Source: Shewanella benthica KT99 (GTDB lineage Bacteria; Pseudomonadota; Gammaproteobacteria; Enterobacterales; Shewanellaceae). Taken from it: DNA of 64,000 bases. The position numbers and the translations under genes are program-made. Position 1 is the first letter of the stretch. Each line of letters starts with the position of its first letter. Positions 47,217 through 56,109 of the stretch are shown in pieces. The notes under the pieces are model-generated. The model made no database searches. It had not been told where the DNA came from and worked only from the letters and a program-made list of their open reading frames with translations. Location of the stretch: contig NZ_ABIC01000014.1 in NCBI RefSeq assembly GCF_000172075.1, positions 28,619 to 92,618 on the forward strand, read 5' to 3'.

Positions 47217-47462
47217 GACAATCCAGCCGCGTCTATGCTCGAAACTTTTTCCTATCAATTTATCTTCGCCGCAGAGGAAAGCCCTTCTAACACAACGATT
47301 TATTATGTGGTAAAACGGAGTCGATTCTGGGTCGCTATCGCCCTAACAATCAGGTACGTCAAGCTGAAGTCATAGTCGCTATCCGGAATAAACTGAGTTG
47401 AGGTAACGTAAAGGTTAGTAGAGGATGCTCTAAAGCACAAAATATATGGCTGTCCTATCTTT

Positions 47463-47702
47463 TTTATCACTCGGTGCTTGCATGTGGTCACTGATACAAG
47501 CTAATGATTGGCTTTTTCTTCCCTGAATGGCGTTCCCTTGTTGATGTAAGAGTTTGCCCTGAGTGTCCCTAACTGCACACACATTAACCTACTTTTACTC
47601 TTGCTTACAATAGTGAATTTAATATCTCCATCACATATTTATAATAGAAGTATGAAACTCTGTGTTTTTCCCTAGCTTTCTGTTCTTGTTCTGTTTGGTT
47701 TA
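47463..47702. repeat. ~240-bp direct repeat, copy 1
   Basis: Matches 48464-48698 in the same orientation with scattered differences (tttatcac(t)cggtgcttgcatgtggtcactgataca... cttttctgttcttgtt...tttggttta). The two copies flank the LprI-like gene. The inner part around gtgtgtgcagtt is the most variable. Confidence 0.88.
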
Positions 47703-47905
47703 TAACGGATTAATCAAGACCCATGATTAACAATCGTGGGTGTCTTGGCTATAAACAGTGGGGTTCCCTCAGGTTTTGACCCCTTTATCCTCTTTATCTT
47801 TGGCGAACAGCTATTTCGTCACTGAAAAGATTAGTTAGGGATCCACAAGCATGCTATTAAATTCGAGGGGATCCATCAGGTTCTAACCCTTTATCTTCGT
47901 TAGTT

Positions 47906-48298
47906 TTACTTCGTAATGATACGCAATGCTTCAATTCGTTGACTTAATATTATCTCTTCACATTTCAAGCTAAATATAGCTGAACCTGTTCCCATATTCG
48001 CACCTATTGCACCTAGGTAAAGAGAACAATGAGAATTCATATAGTTTTGAAATGACTCCTGCTCAATTTTGAATTCTTTACTTAGACCTGGAGAAATATG
48101 ATATTCCTCTTGTGCGACAACTATTGCATTAACTTCAGATAGAACTACTTTTAACTCTCTACGCTTTTCATTAACAACGTTATTAATGCAGGTTTCAACA
48201 TCGTATTTAGATTTGTACTTTGAATCACACACTTCGGATTGTGATTTAGCTACAGTGATTGCCGAAACGAAAATTAACAAAATTAACGAATACTTCAT
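47906..48298 (-). CDS. LprI-like (DUF1311) secreted protein
   Basis: 130 residues with a signal peptide (MKYSLILLIFVSAITVAKS). The mature part resembles the DUF1311/LprI N-terminal domain: VCDSKYKSKYDVETCINN near the start, QESFQNYMNSHCSLY in the centre and LKCEEIILSQRIEAL near the end, with paired cysteines. The family includes periplasmic lysozyme inhibitors. The ribosome site is weak. It lies alone between two direct repeats, like a mobile cassette. Confidence 0.6.
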   Translation of the reverse strand: MKYSLILLIFVSAITVAKSQSEVCDSKYKSKYDVETCINNVVNEKRRELKVVLSEVNAIVVAQEEYHISPGLSKEFKIEQESFQNYMNSHCSLYLGAIGANMGTGSAIFSLKCEEIILSQRIEALRIITK

Positions 48299-48463
48299 TT
48301 TACTTCCTTGATAATAATTTAAATAAATGTGAACTTAGACTGCTAATAGTTACGAGTAGCTACCAACGATGATTTTGTAAAACTAACAGCTGTATAGTGC
48401 GCATGCGCACATATTTTATTAACGCGTATGCACAATTAATATAAAATTAGGGTCAGAGTAAAC

Positions 48464-48698
48464 TTTATCACTTGGTGCTTGCATGTGGTCACTGATACAA
48501 GCTAATGATTGGCTTTTTCTTCCCTGAATGGCGTTCCCTTGTTGATGTAAGAGTTTGCCCTGCGTTTCCCTAACTGCTCACACATTAACCTACTTTTAAT
48601 GTGGGTTTCAATAGCTCCATCACATATTTCTAATTGAAATATAAAACTCTGTGTTTGCCCTAGCTTTCTGTTCTTGTTGCTGTTTTCTGTTTGGTTTA
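48464..48698. repeat. ~240-bp direct repeat, copy 2
   Basis: Second copy of the 47463-47702 repeat, one kilobase downstream in the same orientation. Identity is high in the first ~110 bases, then drifts with small indels. Confidence 0.88.
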
Positions 48699-48754
48699 CG
48701 ACAAAGGGGTCGTAGCGAATAAGGTAACTTGCTTTTAGAACAACAAGTGCAGAT

Positions 48755-48875
48755 GCGGCTGTGGACTTCGGTTTCAGGGTGAGGTTTCACTTAGTGAAAC
48801 TTTCCGAACGAGAGATAGGGATATCGAACTGGCATTTAAACATGGACGTTGTTTGAAACCGCAGAGCGTATAGGG
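48755..48875. repeat. 121-bp dispersed repeat, copy 2 (hairpin with covarying stem)
   Basis: Matches the reverse complement of 33670-33790. The hairpin reads gtttcac-tta-gtgaaac (48784-48800); stem position 3 has T:A instead of A:T in copy 1, a compensatory change. Confidence 0.85.
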
Positions 48876-49020
48876 ATGACTCTTATGAAATCAAGAGCCA
48901 GCGTCTCGCAGAACCTTCTTAAAATAAAGAGCGCACAATCCCCGCTGGGAAGGCGATAGATAACAATGAAGCTATGCCGTACAGCAAGCTTTCCAGTCCG
49001 AGTCACCCAAAATGAAGACA

Positions 49021-49050
49021 CAAAAAAGCCACCCGTTAAAAGAGTGGCTT
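49021..49050 (-). terminator. Rho-independent terminator of rpiA
   Basis: On the minus strand AGCCACTC-TTTTAAC-GGGTGGCT followed by TTTTTG. It is placed about 70 bp past the rpiA stop codon. Confidence 0.85.
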
Positions 49051-49116
49051 AGCTAAACAAGTTCCTAGGCTCTAGTACCTAGAAACCTAGTCACTTCTGA
49101 GAAGCAATAAAACGGT

Positions 49117-49773
49117 CTACTTAACCGTTTTAACCCCTTCTGGTGTACCCACTAACAAGACATCTGCACCGCGGTTAGCGAACAAACCGTTAGTCACTAC
49201 GCCGACGATTTGATTGATCTGCTCTTCGAGCTCTTTTGGCTTCATGATCTTCATGTTGTACACATCTAAGATGATGTTGCCGTTGTCGGTGAGACAACCT
49301 TCACGGTAAACCGGATCGCCGCCTAGCTTGACCAGTTGGCGTGCCACGTATGAGCGAGCCATAGGGATCACTTCTACTGGCAGTGGAAACTCGCCTAAGA
49401 TAGCGACCTGCTTAGTGTTATCTACGATACAGATAAACTTTTCGGCTACGGCTGCGATGATCTTCTCACGAGTCAGCGCGGCGCCGCCGCCCTTGATCAT
49501 GTCCATGCGTTCGTTGATCTCATCGGCACCATCGACATACACAGAAAGCTCATTGACAGAATTGAGATCGTAGACCGGAATACCCAGTGCTTTCATCTTT
49601 TCGGTAGACGCTGCAGAGCTAGAAACAGCCCCTTCGATATCGGCCTTCATGGTCGCGAGAGCATCGATAAAGTGATTAACGGTAGAGCCTGTGCCGACGC
49701 CAACTATAGTATCTTTTTCAACGTACTGTAGCGCAGCCCAACCAGCGGCTTTCTTCATCTCATCTTGTGTCAT
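49117..49773 (-). CDS. rpiA: Ribose-5-phosphate isomerase A
   Basis: Interconverts ribose 5-phosphate and ribulose 5-phosphate. 218 residues, full length. Motifs: [38 protein letters not shown] and [12 protein letters not shown] (with the catalytic region). It belongs with tkt in the pentose phosphate pathway but lies apart. ATG 49773. The stretch upstream carries a palindrome at 49815-49875. Confidence 0.96.
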   Translation of the reverse strand: MTQDEMKKAAGWAALQYVEKDTIVGVGTGSTVNHFIDALATMKADIEGAVSSSAASTEKMKALGIPVYDLNSVNELSVYVDGADEINERMDMIKGGGAALTREKIIAAVAEKFICIVDNTKQVAILGEFPLPVEVIPMARSYVARQLVKLGGDPVYREGCLTDNGNIILDVYNMKIMKPKELEEQINQIVGVVTNGLFANRGADVLLVGTPEGVKTVK

Positions 49774-49814
49774 GGTCGTTTCCTATAAGGAGTTTTAAAA
49801 TTCTGAGGTCATTA

Positions 49815-49875
49815 TACCCGAGCCACGTCAAAATGCTCGATTTGCCGAAGCTAGAATTTTTATGTGACTCGGGTA
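49815..49875. repeat. Inverted-repeat element upstream of rpiA
   Basis: Arms tacccgagccac (49815-49826) and gtgactcgggta (49864-49875) pair at 11 of 12 positions and enclose 37 bases. It lies between rpiA and the DUF808 gene (divergent). The ends resemble other dispersed palindromes and may overlap both promoters. Confidence 0.7.
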
Positions 49876-49949
49876 GTGATTTAAGCAAGCATGTATGAGT
49901 TCTGCAACGGGTTTGCAGTATTTAGGATAAGGAAAGGGAAGGACACTTT

Positions 49950-50924
49950 ATGGCTGGAGCTAGCCTGTTAACGCTGTTAGATGATATTGCCGCCATCTTG
50001 GATGATGTGGCCTTGATGAGCAAAATAGCCGCCAAGAAGACCGCTGGGGTGCTGGGCGACGATTTAGCTCTCAATGCCCAACAAGTCTCAGGAGTCAGTG
50101 CCGATAGGGAGTTGCCGGTCGTCTGGGCTGTGGCGATGGGCTCGTTGCGTAATAAGTGCATCCTGGTGCCAGCTGCGCTATTGATCAGCGCCTTTATCCC
50201 TTGGGCAGTGACGCCTCTGCTGATGTTTGGTGGGTTGTTTCTCTGTTTCGAAGGCTTCGAGAAGCTGCATCACACCTATGAGACACGCAAGAACAAAGCC
50301 GCCGCTTTAGCCCAAGGCGGTGCGGCTCATGACATGGATGATGAACTGCCGCAAATTGATGATCTCAGAGAATACGAAGCCAAGAAGGTCAAAGGTGCCA
50401 TTCGTACCGATTTCGTGCTCTCCGCCGAGATCATCGCCATCACCTTAGGGGTCGTCGCCGAAAGTAGCTTTCTTACTCAAGTGGTGACGCTTTCTGTGAT
50501 TGCTCTGGTGATGACCATAGGGGTTTACGGCTTGGTGGCTGGAATCGTCAAGATGGATGATGCTGGCTTGTACCTGAGCCGGAGAAAAGGTGAAGGTCTC
50601 TTGACTCGTTTTGGCCGTTGGTTCGGCGCAAAATTGGTTAACGCTGCTCCCTATTTAATGCGTGGACTGACCATAGTCGGCACCATCGCTATGTTTATGG
50701 TGGGAGGCGGAATTCTGACCCATGGCTTGCATTGGATCAGTGTACAGATTGAAACAGCCGCCGCTCTGGCAGGCCAACTCACTATTATCGGGCCAGTATT
50801 ATCATTTCTCACGCCTAGCTTACTCAATACTATTTTCGGTGTGATTGCCGGGGCATTAGCCCTGTTGCTGATGTCTGGGGTTCAAAAAGAGACACGATAT
50901 CCCAGTGGCAGACATAGTGATTAA
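49950..50924 (+). CDS. DUF808 membrane protein (YedI-like)
   Basis: 324 residues with about six to seven membrane segments. The soluble N-terminal stretch ASLLTLLDDIAAILDDVALMSKIAAKKTAGVLGDDLALNAQQVSG is the family signature, followed by DRELPVVWAVAMGSLRNK. The middle cytoplasmic loop is acidic. Family function unknown. ATG 49950; single gene. Confidence 0.88.
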   Translation: MAGASLLTLLDDIAAILDDVALMSKIAAKKTAGVLGDDLALNAQQVSGVSADRELPVVWAVAMGSLRNKCILVPAALLISAFIPWAVTPLLMFGGLFLCFEGFEKLHHTYETRKNKAAALAQGGAAHDMDDELPQIDDLREYEAKKVKGAIRTDFVLSAEIIAITLGVVAESSFLTQVVTLSVIALVMTIGVYGLVAGIVKMDDAGLYLSRRKGEGLLTRFGRWFGAKLVNAAPYLMRGLTIVGTIAMFMVGGGILTHGLHWISVQIETAAALAGQLTIIGPVLSFLTPSLLNTIFGVIAGALALLLMSGVQKETRYPSGRHSD

Positions 50925-50991
50925 TAGCATTGCTGAAATGACTTGCCCAGCGATTTATGCTGTTTTGCCATCTGATATAAACAAGCCCCGT

Positions 50992-51879
50992 TTAAACTGG
51001 GCTTGTTGGTTTTATCATCTCAATCATGGCTTGCGCTGCAAAAGAGAGAGCCTGCTCCTTTCGCCAAAATAGCGACATTTGCCACCTCAAGTCTGAGCCG
51101 ACAAGTGGCACGGAGGCGACTCCGGCTACCCTGTGACGCTCGGCGATCATCTTAGGCAGCAACATATTGCCCGCGCCTGCGGCGACTAAGGCGATACCAA
51201 ATTCCGCCTGACTGATCCGAGTGATGTTTTTCGGCGTAAAACCCGCTTGCTTACAGCTGTCTAAGACCATGCTATAGAGGGAAAATCCGGCTTCGAACAT
51301 GATCTGTGGTTCTTCGGCGATCTGTTCGAGTCTTAGGGACTTCTCACTGGCTAGGACGTGATGTTTAGGCAAGATGACGACCATAGGCTCATCACGAACC
51401 AGGATGCCTTCAAACTCCTTGTCGAACGCTATGATGCCAGTGGCTAGCTCTATCTCCCCTCTAATCAAGGCCTCTTTTTGTTCTACCGAGCCACGGACTA
51501 ACAGCTCCATCTCGATCTTAGGATAAGTGTCGCGGTACTTGGCGATAACCGGTGCGAAAAGCTCGGCGCTACCCAGTGGAGCCAGACCGAGTTTTAACTG
51601 ACCCGAGGTTAGTCCGCGTTGAGCGGCGAGTTCATTGAGTAAGGCTTGCTTGTTAGCCAGTAAGGTTTGCCCATGACGGTAGACCAGCTCTCCGGCGGGG
51701 GTGAGCTTGACTCGAGTCCCTCGTTTGCCGCGTTTGAGCAGAGTGACGTCAAGTTCATGTTCTAGTTGTTGAATCGCCTTGGATAGAGCGGGTTGAGTAA
51801 TGTGCACCTTCGCGGAGGCTTTGGCAAAGCCACCGGAGTCGACAATCTCAATCAGATAACGAATAACACGTAGATCCAT
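50992..51879 (-). CDS. LysR-family regulator, probably of lrgAB
   Basis: 295 residues. N-terminal winged HTH (about 1-60, with AKASAKVHITQPALSKAIQQLE), then the periplasmic-binding-protein-like effector domain. The gene is divergent from lrgA/lrgB with a 100-bp gap; in many bacteria CidR-type LysR proteins control such operons, so regulation of lrgAB is inferred from position. A hairpin (50980-51007) overlaps its stop and may end transcription. The effector is unknown. Confidence 0.85.
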   Translation of the reverse strand: MDLRVIRYLIEIVDSGGFAKASAKVHITQPALSKAIQQLEHELDVTLLKRGKRGTRVKLTPAGELVYRHGQTLLANKQALLNELAAQRGLTSGQLKLGLAPLGSAELFAPVIAKYRDTYPKIEMELLVRGSVEQKEALIRGEIELATGIIAFDKEFEGILVRDEPMVVILPKHHVLASEKSLRLEQIAEEPQIMFEAGFSLYSMVLDSCKQAGFTPKNITRISQAEFGIALVAAGAGNMLLPKMIAERHRVAGVASVPLVGSDLRWQMSLFWRKEQALSFAAQAMIEMIKPTSPV

Positions 51880-51982
51880 TTGTATAACCTTAGGGAATGT
51901 ATTCTATGATTAATATTCATTTTTTTTATCAATAGTGCAAGTTTAAACTTGTACTACTGCTAATGAATGAGTTTATTGACCT

Positions 51983-52492
51983 ATGCCAGTTTCAAGAGTC
52001 ACTCACCAGAGTGAACCCAATTCCAGCTTCACTCGTGGGGATCATGCTAAGGCCTCTTTAGCGAGTAAGCGCAATGGCAAGCTGAGGCTCATGCTACAGA
52101 CCTTGGTGCAGGTGAGCCTGTTTTGTCTGTTGGCCGTCATCTGCGTACAAGCCGAGCAATACTTTGATTTGCCTATCCCCGGAAGCGTCATAGGCCTGGC
52201 CATAGTCCTGCTACTCTTACTGACCAAGACAATTCCCGAACATAGGGTTAGCTTAGGCTCGGCCTGGTTGATCGCCGAGCTGCTACTGTTTTTTATCCCC
52301 CCTGTGGTCTCTGTGATTAAATATCAAAGCTTATTTGAGAATTACGGTGTGCAATTGATGGTGATGTTAGTGCTGGGAACGGTATTTGTGTTGGTGGGGA
52401 CCGGGTTTGTGGTCGACCGTGTTTTTCGTTTCGAGCGTAGAATGAATCGTCAGCGTGCTCAGGCTCTGCTGGCATCCGGTATGGAAGATTAA
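51983..52492 (+). CDS. lrgA: LrgA/CidA-type holin-like membrane protein
   Basis: 169 residues from ATG 51983; an in-frame ATG at 52091 with GAGG upstream would give 133 residues, closer to the family length. The charged N-terminal extension is therefore doubtful. Four hydrophobic segments; PIPGSVIGLAIVLLLLLT and LFFIPPVVSVIKY are the family signatures. CidA/LrgA-type proteins are linked to murein hydrolase control and, in some bacteria, to metabolite transport. It overlaps closely with the lrgB gene, three bases downstream. Confidence 0.85.
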   Translation: MPVSRVTHQSEPNSSFTRGDHAKASLASKRNGKLRLMLQTLVQVSLFCLLAVICVQAEQYFDLPIPGSVIGLAIVLLLLLTKTIPEHRVSLGSAWLIAELLLFFIPPVVSVIKYQSLFENYGVQLMVMLVLGTVFVLVGTGFVVDRVFRFERRMNRQRAQALLASGMED

Positions 52493-52495
52493 CTC

Positions 52496-53203
52496 ATGTC
52501 TATTTTCGAAGGTACAGGCTCGGTCTTGGTAGGCATTTTCAGTTTAGTGATGACACTCGTGTGTTACACGGGGGCTAAATATGCTTATGGAAAATTTAAA
52601 TTCTGGTGGTTGTCACCCATCATGCTGGCTCCGCTAGGGATTATCTCTCTGGTGCTGTTGCTGGATATCCCCTTAGCTAGCTATTTTCAATTTAGTCATC
52701 TGTTGACCTTGATGTTGACGCCTGCGGTCATCGCCTTCGCCGTACCCATCTATCGCGAGCGGCACTTAATTGCCAAATATCCACTCACGCTCTCCATCGG
52801 TGTGGTCGTCGGCCTCTTCTTGGGATTGATCTCGTCCTGGGGCCTGTCTAAGTTAGTCTCGCTGCCACCCGAGTTATCTAAGAGTGTCTTGGTCCGCTTC
52901 GTATCTACACCTTTTGCCATGGAGGCCACGTCGAGTTTTGGTGGTGTGCCTGAGCTGACGGCCATGCTGGTTTTACTTACCGGAGTATTGGGCATGATGA
53001 TTTGTGAGCCCATTTTTAGGCTGGCAAAAATCAACACATCTCTGGGTAAGGGCGCGGCACTGGGGGCATCGGCTCACGGCGTCGGCGCCGCGAAAGCATC
53101 TGAAATCGGGGAGGAGGAGGGGGTTGTCGCCAGTCTTACCATGATATTTACCGGCATAGCTATGGTGTTAGCGGCTCCATTGTTTAGCCAATTGTTTGTT
53201 TAG
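52496..53203 (+). CDS. lrgB: LrgB/CidB-type membrane protein
   Basis: 235 residues, about eight membrane segments. FVSTPFAMEATSSFGGVPELTAM and ASAHGVGAAKASEIGEEEG are the conserved family patterns. It follows lrgA by three bases, so the two form an operon. The pair is predicted to act together in the inner membrane; members in plants and bacteria are linked to glycolate or pyruvate transport. Confidence 0.92.
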   Translation: MSIFEGTGSVLVGIFSLVMTLVCYTGAKYAYGKFKFWWLSPIMLAPLGIISLVLLLDIPLASYFQFSHLLTLMLTPAVIAFAVPIYRERHLIAKYPLTLSIGVVVGLFLGLISSWGLSKLVSLPPELSKSVLVRFVSTPFAMEATSSFGGVPELTAMLVLLTGVLGMMICEPIFRLAKINTSLGKGAALGASAHGVGAAKASEIGEEEGVVASLTMIFTGIAMVLAAPLFSQLFV

Positions 53204-53269
53204 TTCGCTCTTTGCCTGATGATGGCCAATCTTAGTCATTTCTGTGTGAAACTTAAGCTGTTTTAGGGG

Positions 53270-53419
53270 TTAACTTGTCGATAGCTTAAGAAGCTTGGCG
53301 CACAGTTTCACAAAATCTGAAGAGGTGACTATGCCTTCAACTTTGCCTTGAGCATCTTTTAAGCTGGCCTGATCGCTGATACACACCACTTGCCTAGTCA
53401 TAATATCTTGTACTTTCAT
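53270..53419 (-). pseudogene. Small CBS-domain gene with an internal in-frame deletion
   Basis: 49 codons from ATG 53419 with AAGGA eight bases upstream. The start MKVQDIMTRQVVCISDQASLKDAQ is a typical CBS-domain beginning and GKVEGIVTSSDFVKL the typical end, but the middle (helix and strand, usually about 25 residues with RRLPVVD) is missing. The reading frame is kept. It may be a translated micro-protein or a dead gene. Confidence 0.65.
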
Positions 53420-53482
53420 CCACTTGTCCTTATGTCTGATTGCAATTGAGGGTCTGGCTCAATCGCCTTGTCTCTAAAGTAA

Positions 53483-53861
53483 TACCATTCCATATAAGTA
53501 TCTGGTCAGTTCAGAGACTCTCAGTTTTTTCAATTCAAGGCGCATTGATGAGGAAATGGTTATTCCCTTTTAAGTCAATGTAACACAGAAGTGAAAACAC
53601 TGAGAGCCTCACGCAGTGCGGCTGATGTTTAAAGCAAAGGGCAAAGCCCTTTATGCTACGTTGTATGTTCTCGATATACGACTGCATGGTCTATTTTGTT
53701 CCATACAAAATAAGACATTTCCTCCTTCCATGGAGGTCAGATGCAGGAGGTAGAGCAACGCAGGAGCTTGTTGCCGAGAATAACTATTAGCTTCAAACAT
53801 TCGCCTTGCCTACCGCGCTTTGAACTCCCGCTGAATGATCTGATACTTACTCGGAATGGTA
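53483..53861. mobile_element. MITE-like element, copy 2, with a nested insertion
   Basis: Same ends as 37726-38111 (taccattcc..taagtatc.). Three-base flanks taa are identical at 53480-53482 and 53862-53864. Within it, a ~85-bp piece (about 53519-53605) begins ctcagttttttca and ends tgaaaacactgag, inverted to each other, absent from copy 1. It lacks the ~55-bp core piece found in copy 1. Confidence 0.88.
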
Positions 53862-53991
53862 TAAACACCCCAATTCTCTTTGTCTGCGCACGTATCCACC
53901 ACATCAGACAATGTGTAGCACGAATGTAATAGTAGTGTTGCATAATACTCGTTAGACCTCTTACCACTTGTGTATTTTAAGGATAATAATA

Positions 53992-55760
53992 ATGAAACGC
54001 AGATTTACACGTCGGGATTTTTTGGAGATGTCGGCTAAAGGTGTGGGCGCGGCAGTGGTGTCATATGGCTTGATGGGCTGTAGTGACAGTAACAGCAGCA
54101 GTGATGATGCGGTTAAGGCTGAGTTTTTACATGGCGTCGCCAGCGGCGATCCTAGCCATGATGCAATCATCTTGTGGACGCGAGTGACGCCGGAAGTGGA
54201 AGGGGAGCTCACGGTTGCTTGGGAGCTTGCTACGGATACGGATTTCACTGATTTAGTCATCAATGGTGAAACCACCACCAGTGCCGAGCGAGATTACACC
54301 ATTAAGGTGGATGCAACCGGACTGGACGCCGGGACTGAATATTTCTACCGTTTTAAGCAAGGGGAAGCCGTCTCTGAAGTAGGACGGACGCTCACCTTGC
54401 CTCAAGGGGCCATAGATCAAGTCAAGTTGGCGGTGCTCTCTTGTGCGAATGTGCGAACTTTCCGGCAGGACACTTCAATGTGTATGCGTTAGCGGCTCAA
54501 CAAGAGGGCTTAGATGCGGTTATTCATTTAGGGGACTATATCTATGAATATGCTCGCGGCGAGTATGCCGCCGACATGGGCCGTGAGGTTTTACCGGCTG
54601 GTGAGCTATTCACCTTAGGTGATTATCGCACCCGCTATGCGCAATATCGAACCGATCCAAGCCTGGCGGGACTACATGCCAAGGTGCCCTTTATTACGGT
54701 ATGGGACGACCATGAAGTCGCTAACGATACCTGGAAGGATGGCGCCGAGAATCACAACGAGGATGAAGGTGATTTCGATGCGAGAAAGCAGGGGGCCCTG
54801 CAAGCTTATTTCGAGTGGTTGCCCATCCGCCCTTGGCGTGAAGGCAATCATGAGGAGATATACCGCTCCTTTAGTTTCGGAGATCTGGTCGATCTGCATA
54901 TGTTAGATACGCGAGTCTTAGCCCGTGATAAGGCCTTAGATTATGCCGATTATATCGATCCTGTGACCCAAGCCATGGACAGTCAAAAGTTTATGGCGGC
55001 AGTGACGGCAACTGAGCGAACCTTGCTGGGCACAGAGCAGCTGCAATGGCTGCAATCTAGCCTGCTGACAGCGACGGGAAAGTGGCAGGTTTTAGGCCAG
55101 CAAGTCTTGATGGGCAGCATGTTGCTACCGGCAGCAATTGCCATGCAAAAGCTTAGCGTGTCAGAGTTTGGTGAGCTGGCGGCCCTGGCGAAAATCGCCG
55201 CCCGCTGGGAGGCGAAAGATCCGACGGTGACGACATTTGAATATACCTTTCTTATCGAGAATCAGCACAGGCTAACACCCGAGGCCATGGCGTTGCTGCA
55301 GATGCCTGCAGTCCCTTATAACTTAGATGCCTGGGATGGCTACGCCTATGAGCGTGAAGTGGTTCTGGCCACGGCTAAGTCGATAGGCTGTAATTTAGTG
55401 GTACTGGCGGGAGATACCCATAATGCCTGGGCAAATGAGCTTATGGACAGTCATGGTGATCCTGTGGGCGTGGAGTTTGCGACCAGCTCGGTATCTTCTC
55501 CCGGACTCGAGTACTATCTGGGGATCCCGGAAGATCAACAGGTGCAAACCGAAGCGGGTCTCAAAGAGATGGTCGAGGGTCTCAAGTATACCAACTTAAG
55601 AGACAGAGGCTTTATGGTGCTCACCTTCACTGCCGAGCAGGTACGCAGTGACTGGCATTATGTCGATACCATACTTTCTGCAGATTTCAGCGAAGATATG
55701 AGCAAACAGCAAAGCTGTGTTTGTGCCATAGGGACGGCGCAAGTGGTGAATGTCAGTTAG
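53992..55760 (+). pseudogene. phoD: Alkaline phosphatase D (PhoD) broken by an 8-bp duplication
   Basis: Two frames, 53992-54492 and 54441-55760, that join if one copy of tgtgcgaa is removed. The duplicated 8-mers are 54442-54449 and 54450-54457. The repaired protein would have 586 residues: Tat signal with twin arginines (RRFTRRDFL), then LAVLSCANFPAGHFNVY, HLGDYIYEY, VWDDHEV (metal ligands) and VLAGDTHNAW. PhoD enzymes are secreted phosphodiesterases and phosphatases active under phosphate limitation. The AAGGA site before ATG 53992 is good. In its present form the gene gives a short dead product. Confidence 0.9.
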
Positions 55761-55807
55761 CGGTTAATTTAAGAGTGTAAAACCTGATCAGCATTTCAAA
55801 GTAAACC

Positions 55808-55841
55808 ATGAGCCACATTTAATTAGTTGTGGCTCATTTTT
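55808..55841 (+). terminator. Rho-independent terminator downstream of phoD
   Basis: atgagccaca-tttaattagt-tgtggctcat followed by a T run. A C12 run at 55858-55869 lies just beyond it. Confidence 0.88.
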
Positions 55842-56109
55842 CGATAGCCTACTGCTTCCCCCCCCCCCCTGCTTCAATCTCCGAATTAGCCATTGCTTTG
55901 AGGCTAAATAGCGATTAGCGTCTAAGTTTTGATTTTAAATGAAGCAACAAATTTCATTTTAGTATAAAATTCGGCCCCAAAATCGGGTAGATGCCTACAC
56001 TTTAACCTGTGATTATTTCACCGGCATAAAATAGCGCATATTCCGTCTTTGGAATGAGCGTTTTGCCTACCGAGTTGACCTAAATAAATAACAAGATGGG
56101 GATGGTCGA

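Larger units (their letters stand above)
45170..47340 (-). pseudogene. Large Y1-type transposase gene, frameshifted, internally deleted and split by IS66
   Basis: The 5' part lies at 47225-47340: [33 protein letters not shown]. It resumes beyond the IS66 at 45653 with LESKVKALPAIFCIDVCAYAVMNNHYHLVLKID, the HxH-containing core, and then jumps to GIPFHFCDYLQLIDWTGRAIRPDKKGFI, the C-terminal region of the same family. The usual middle part (catalytic tyrosine region and LNPIRA motif) is deleted. There is a frameshift near the IS66 junction and another at the N-terminus. Confidence 0.82.

Noticed and set aside
47303..47491. 62-codon minus-strand ORF
   Set aside because: Its end overlaps the 5' part of the broken Y1 transposase in another frame and the rest has no family match.
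47463..48698. Integron cassette with attC sites
   Set aside because: The flanking repeats are 240 bp, direct and not attC-like, and no integrase is present.
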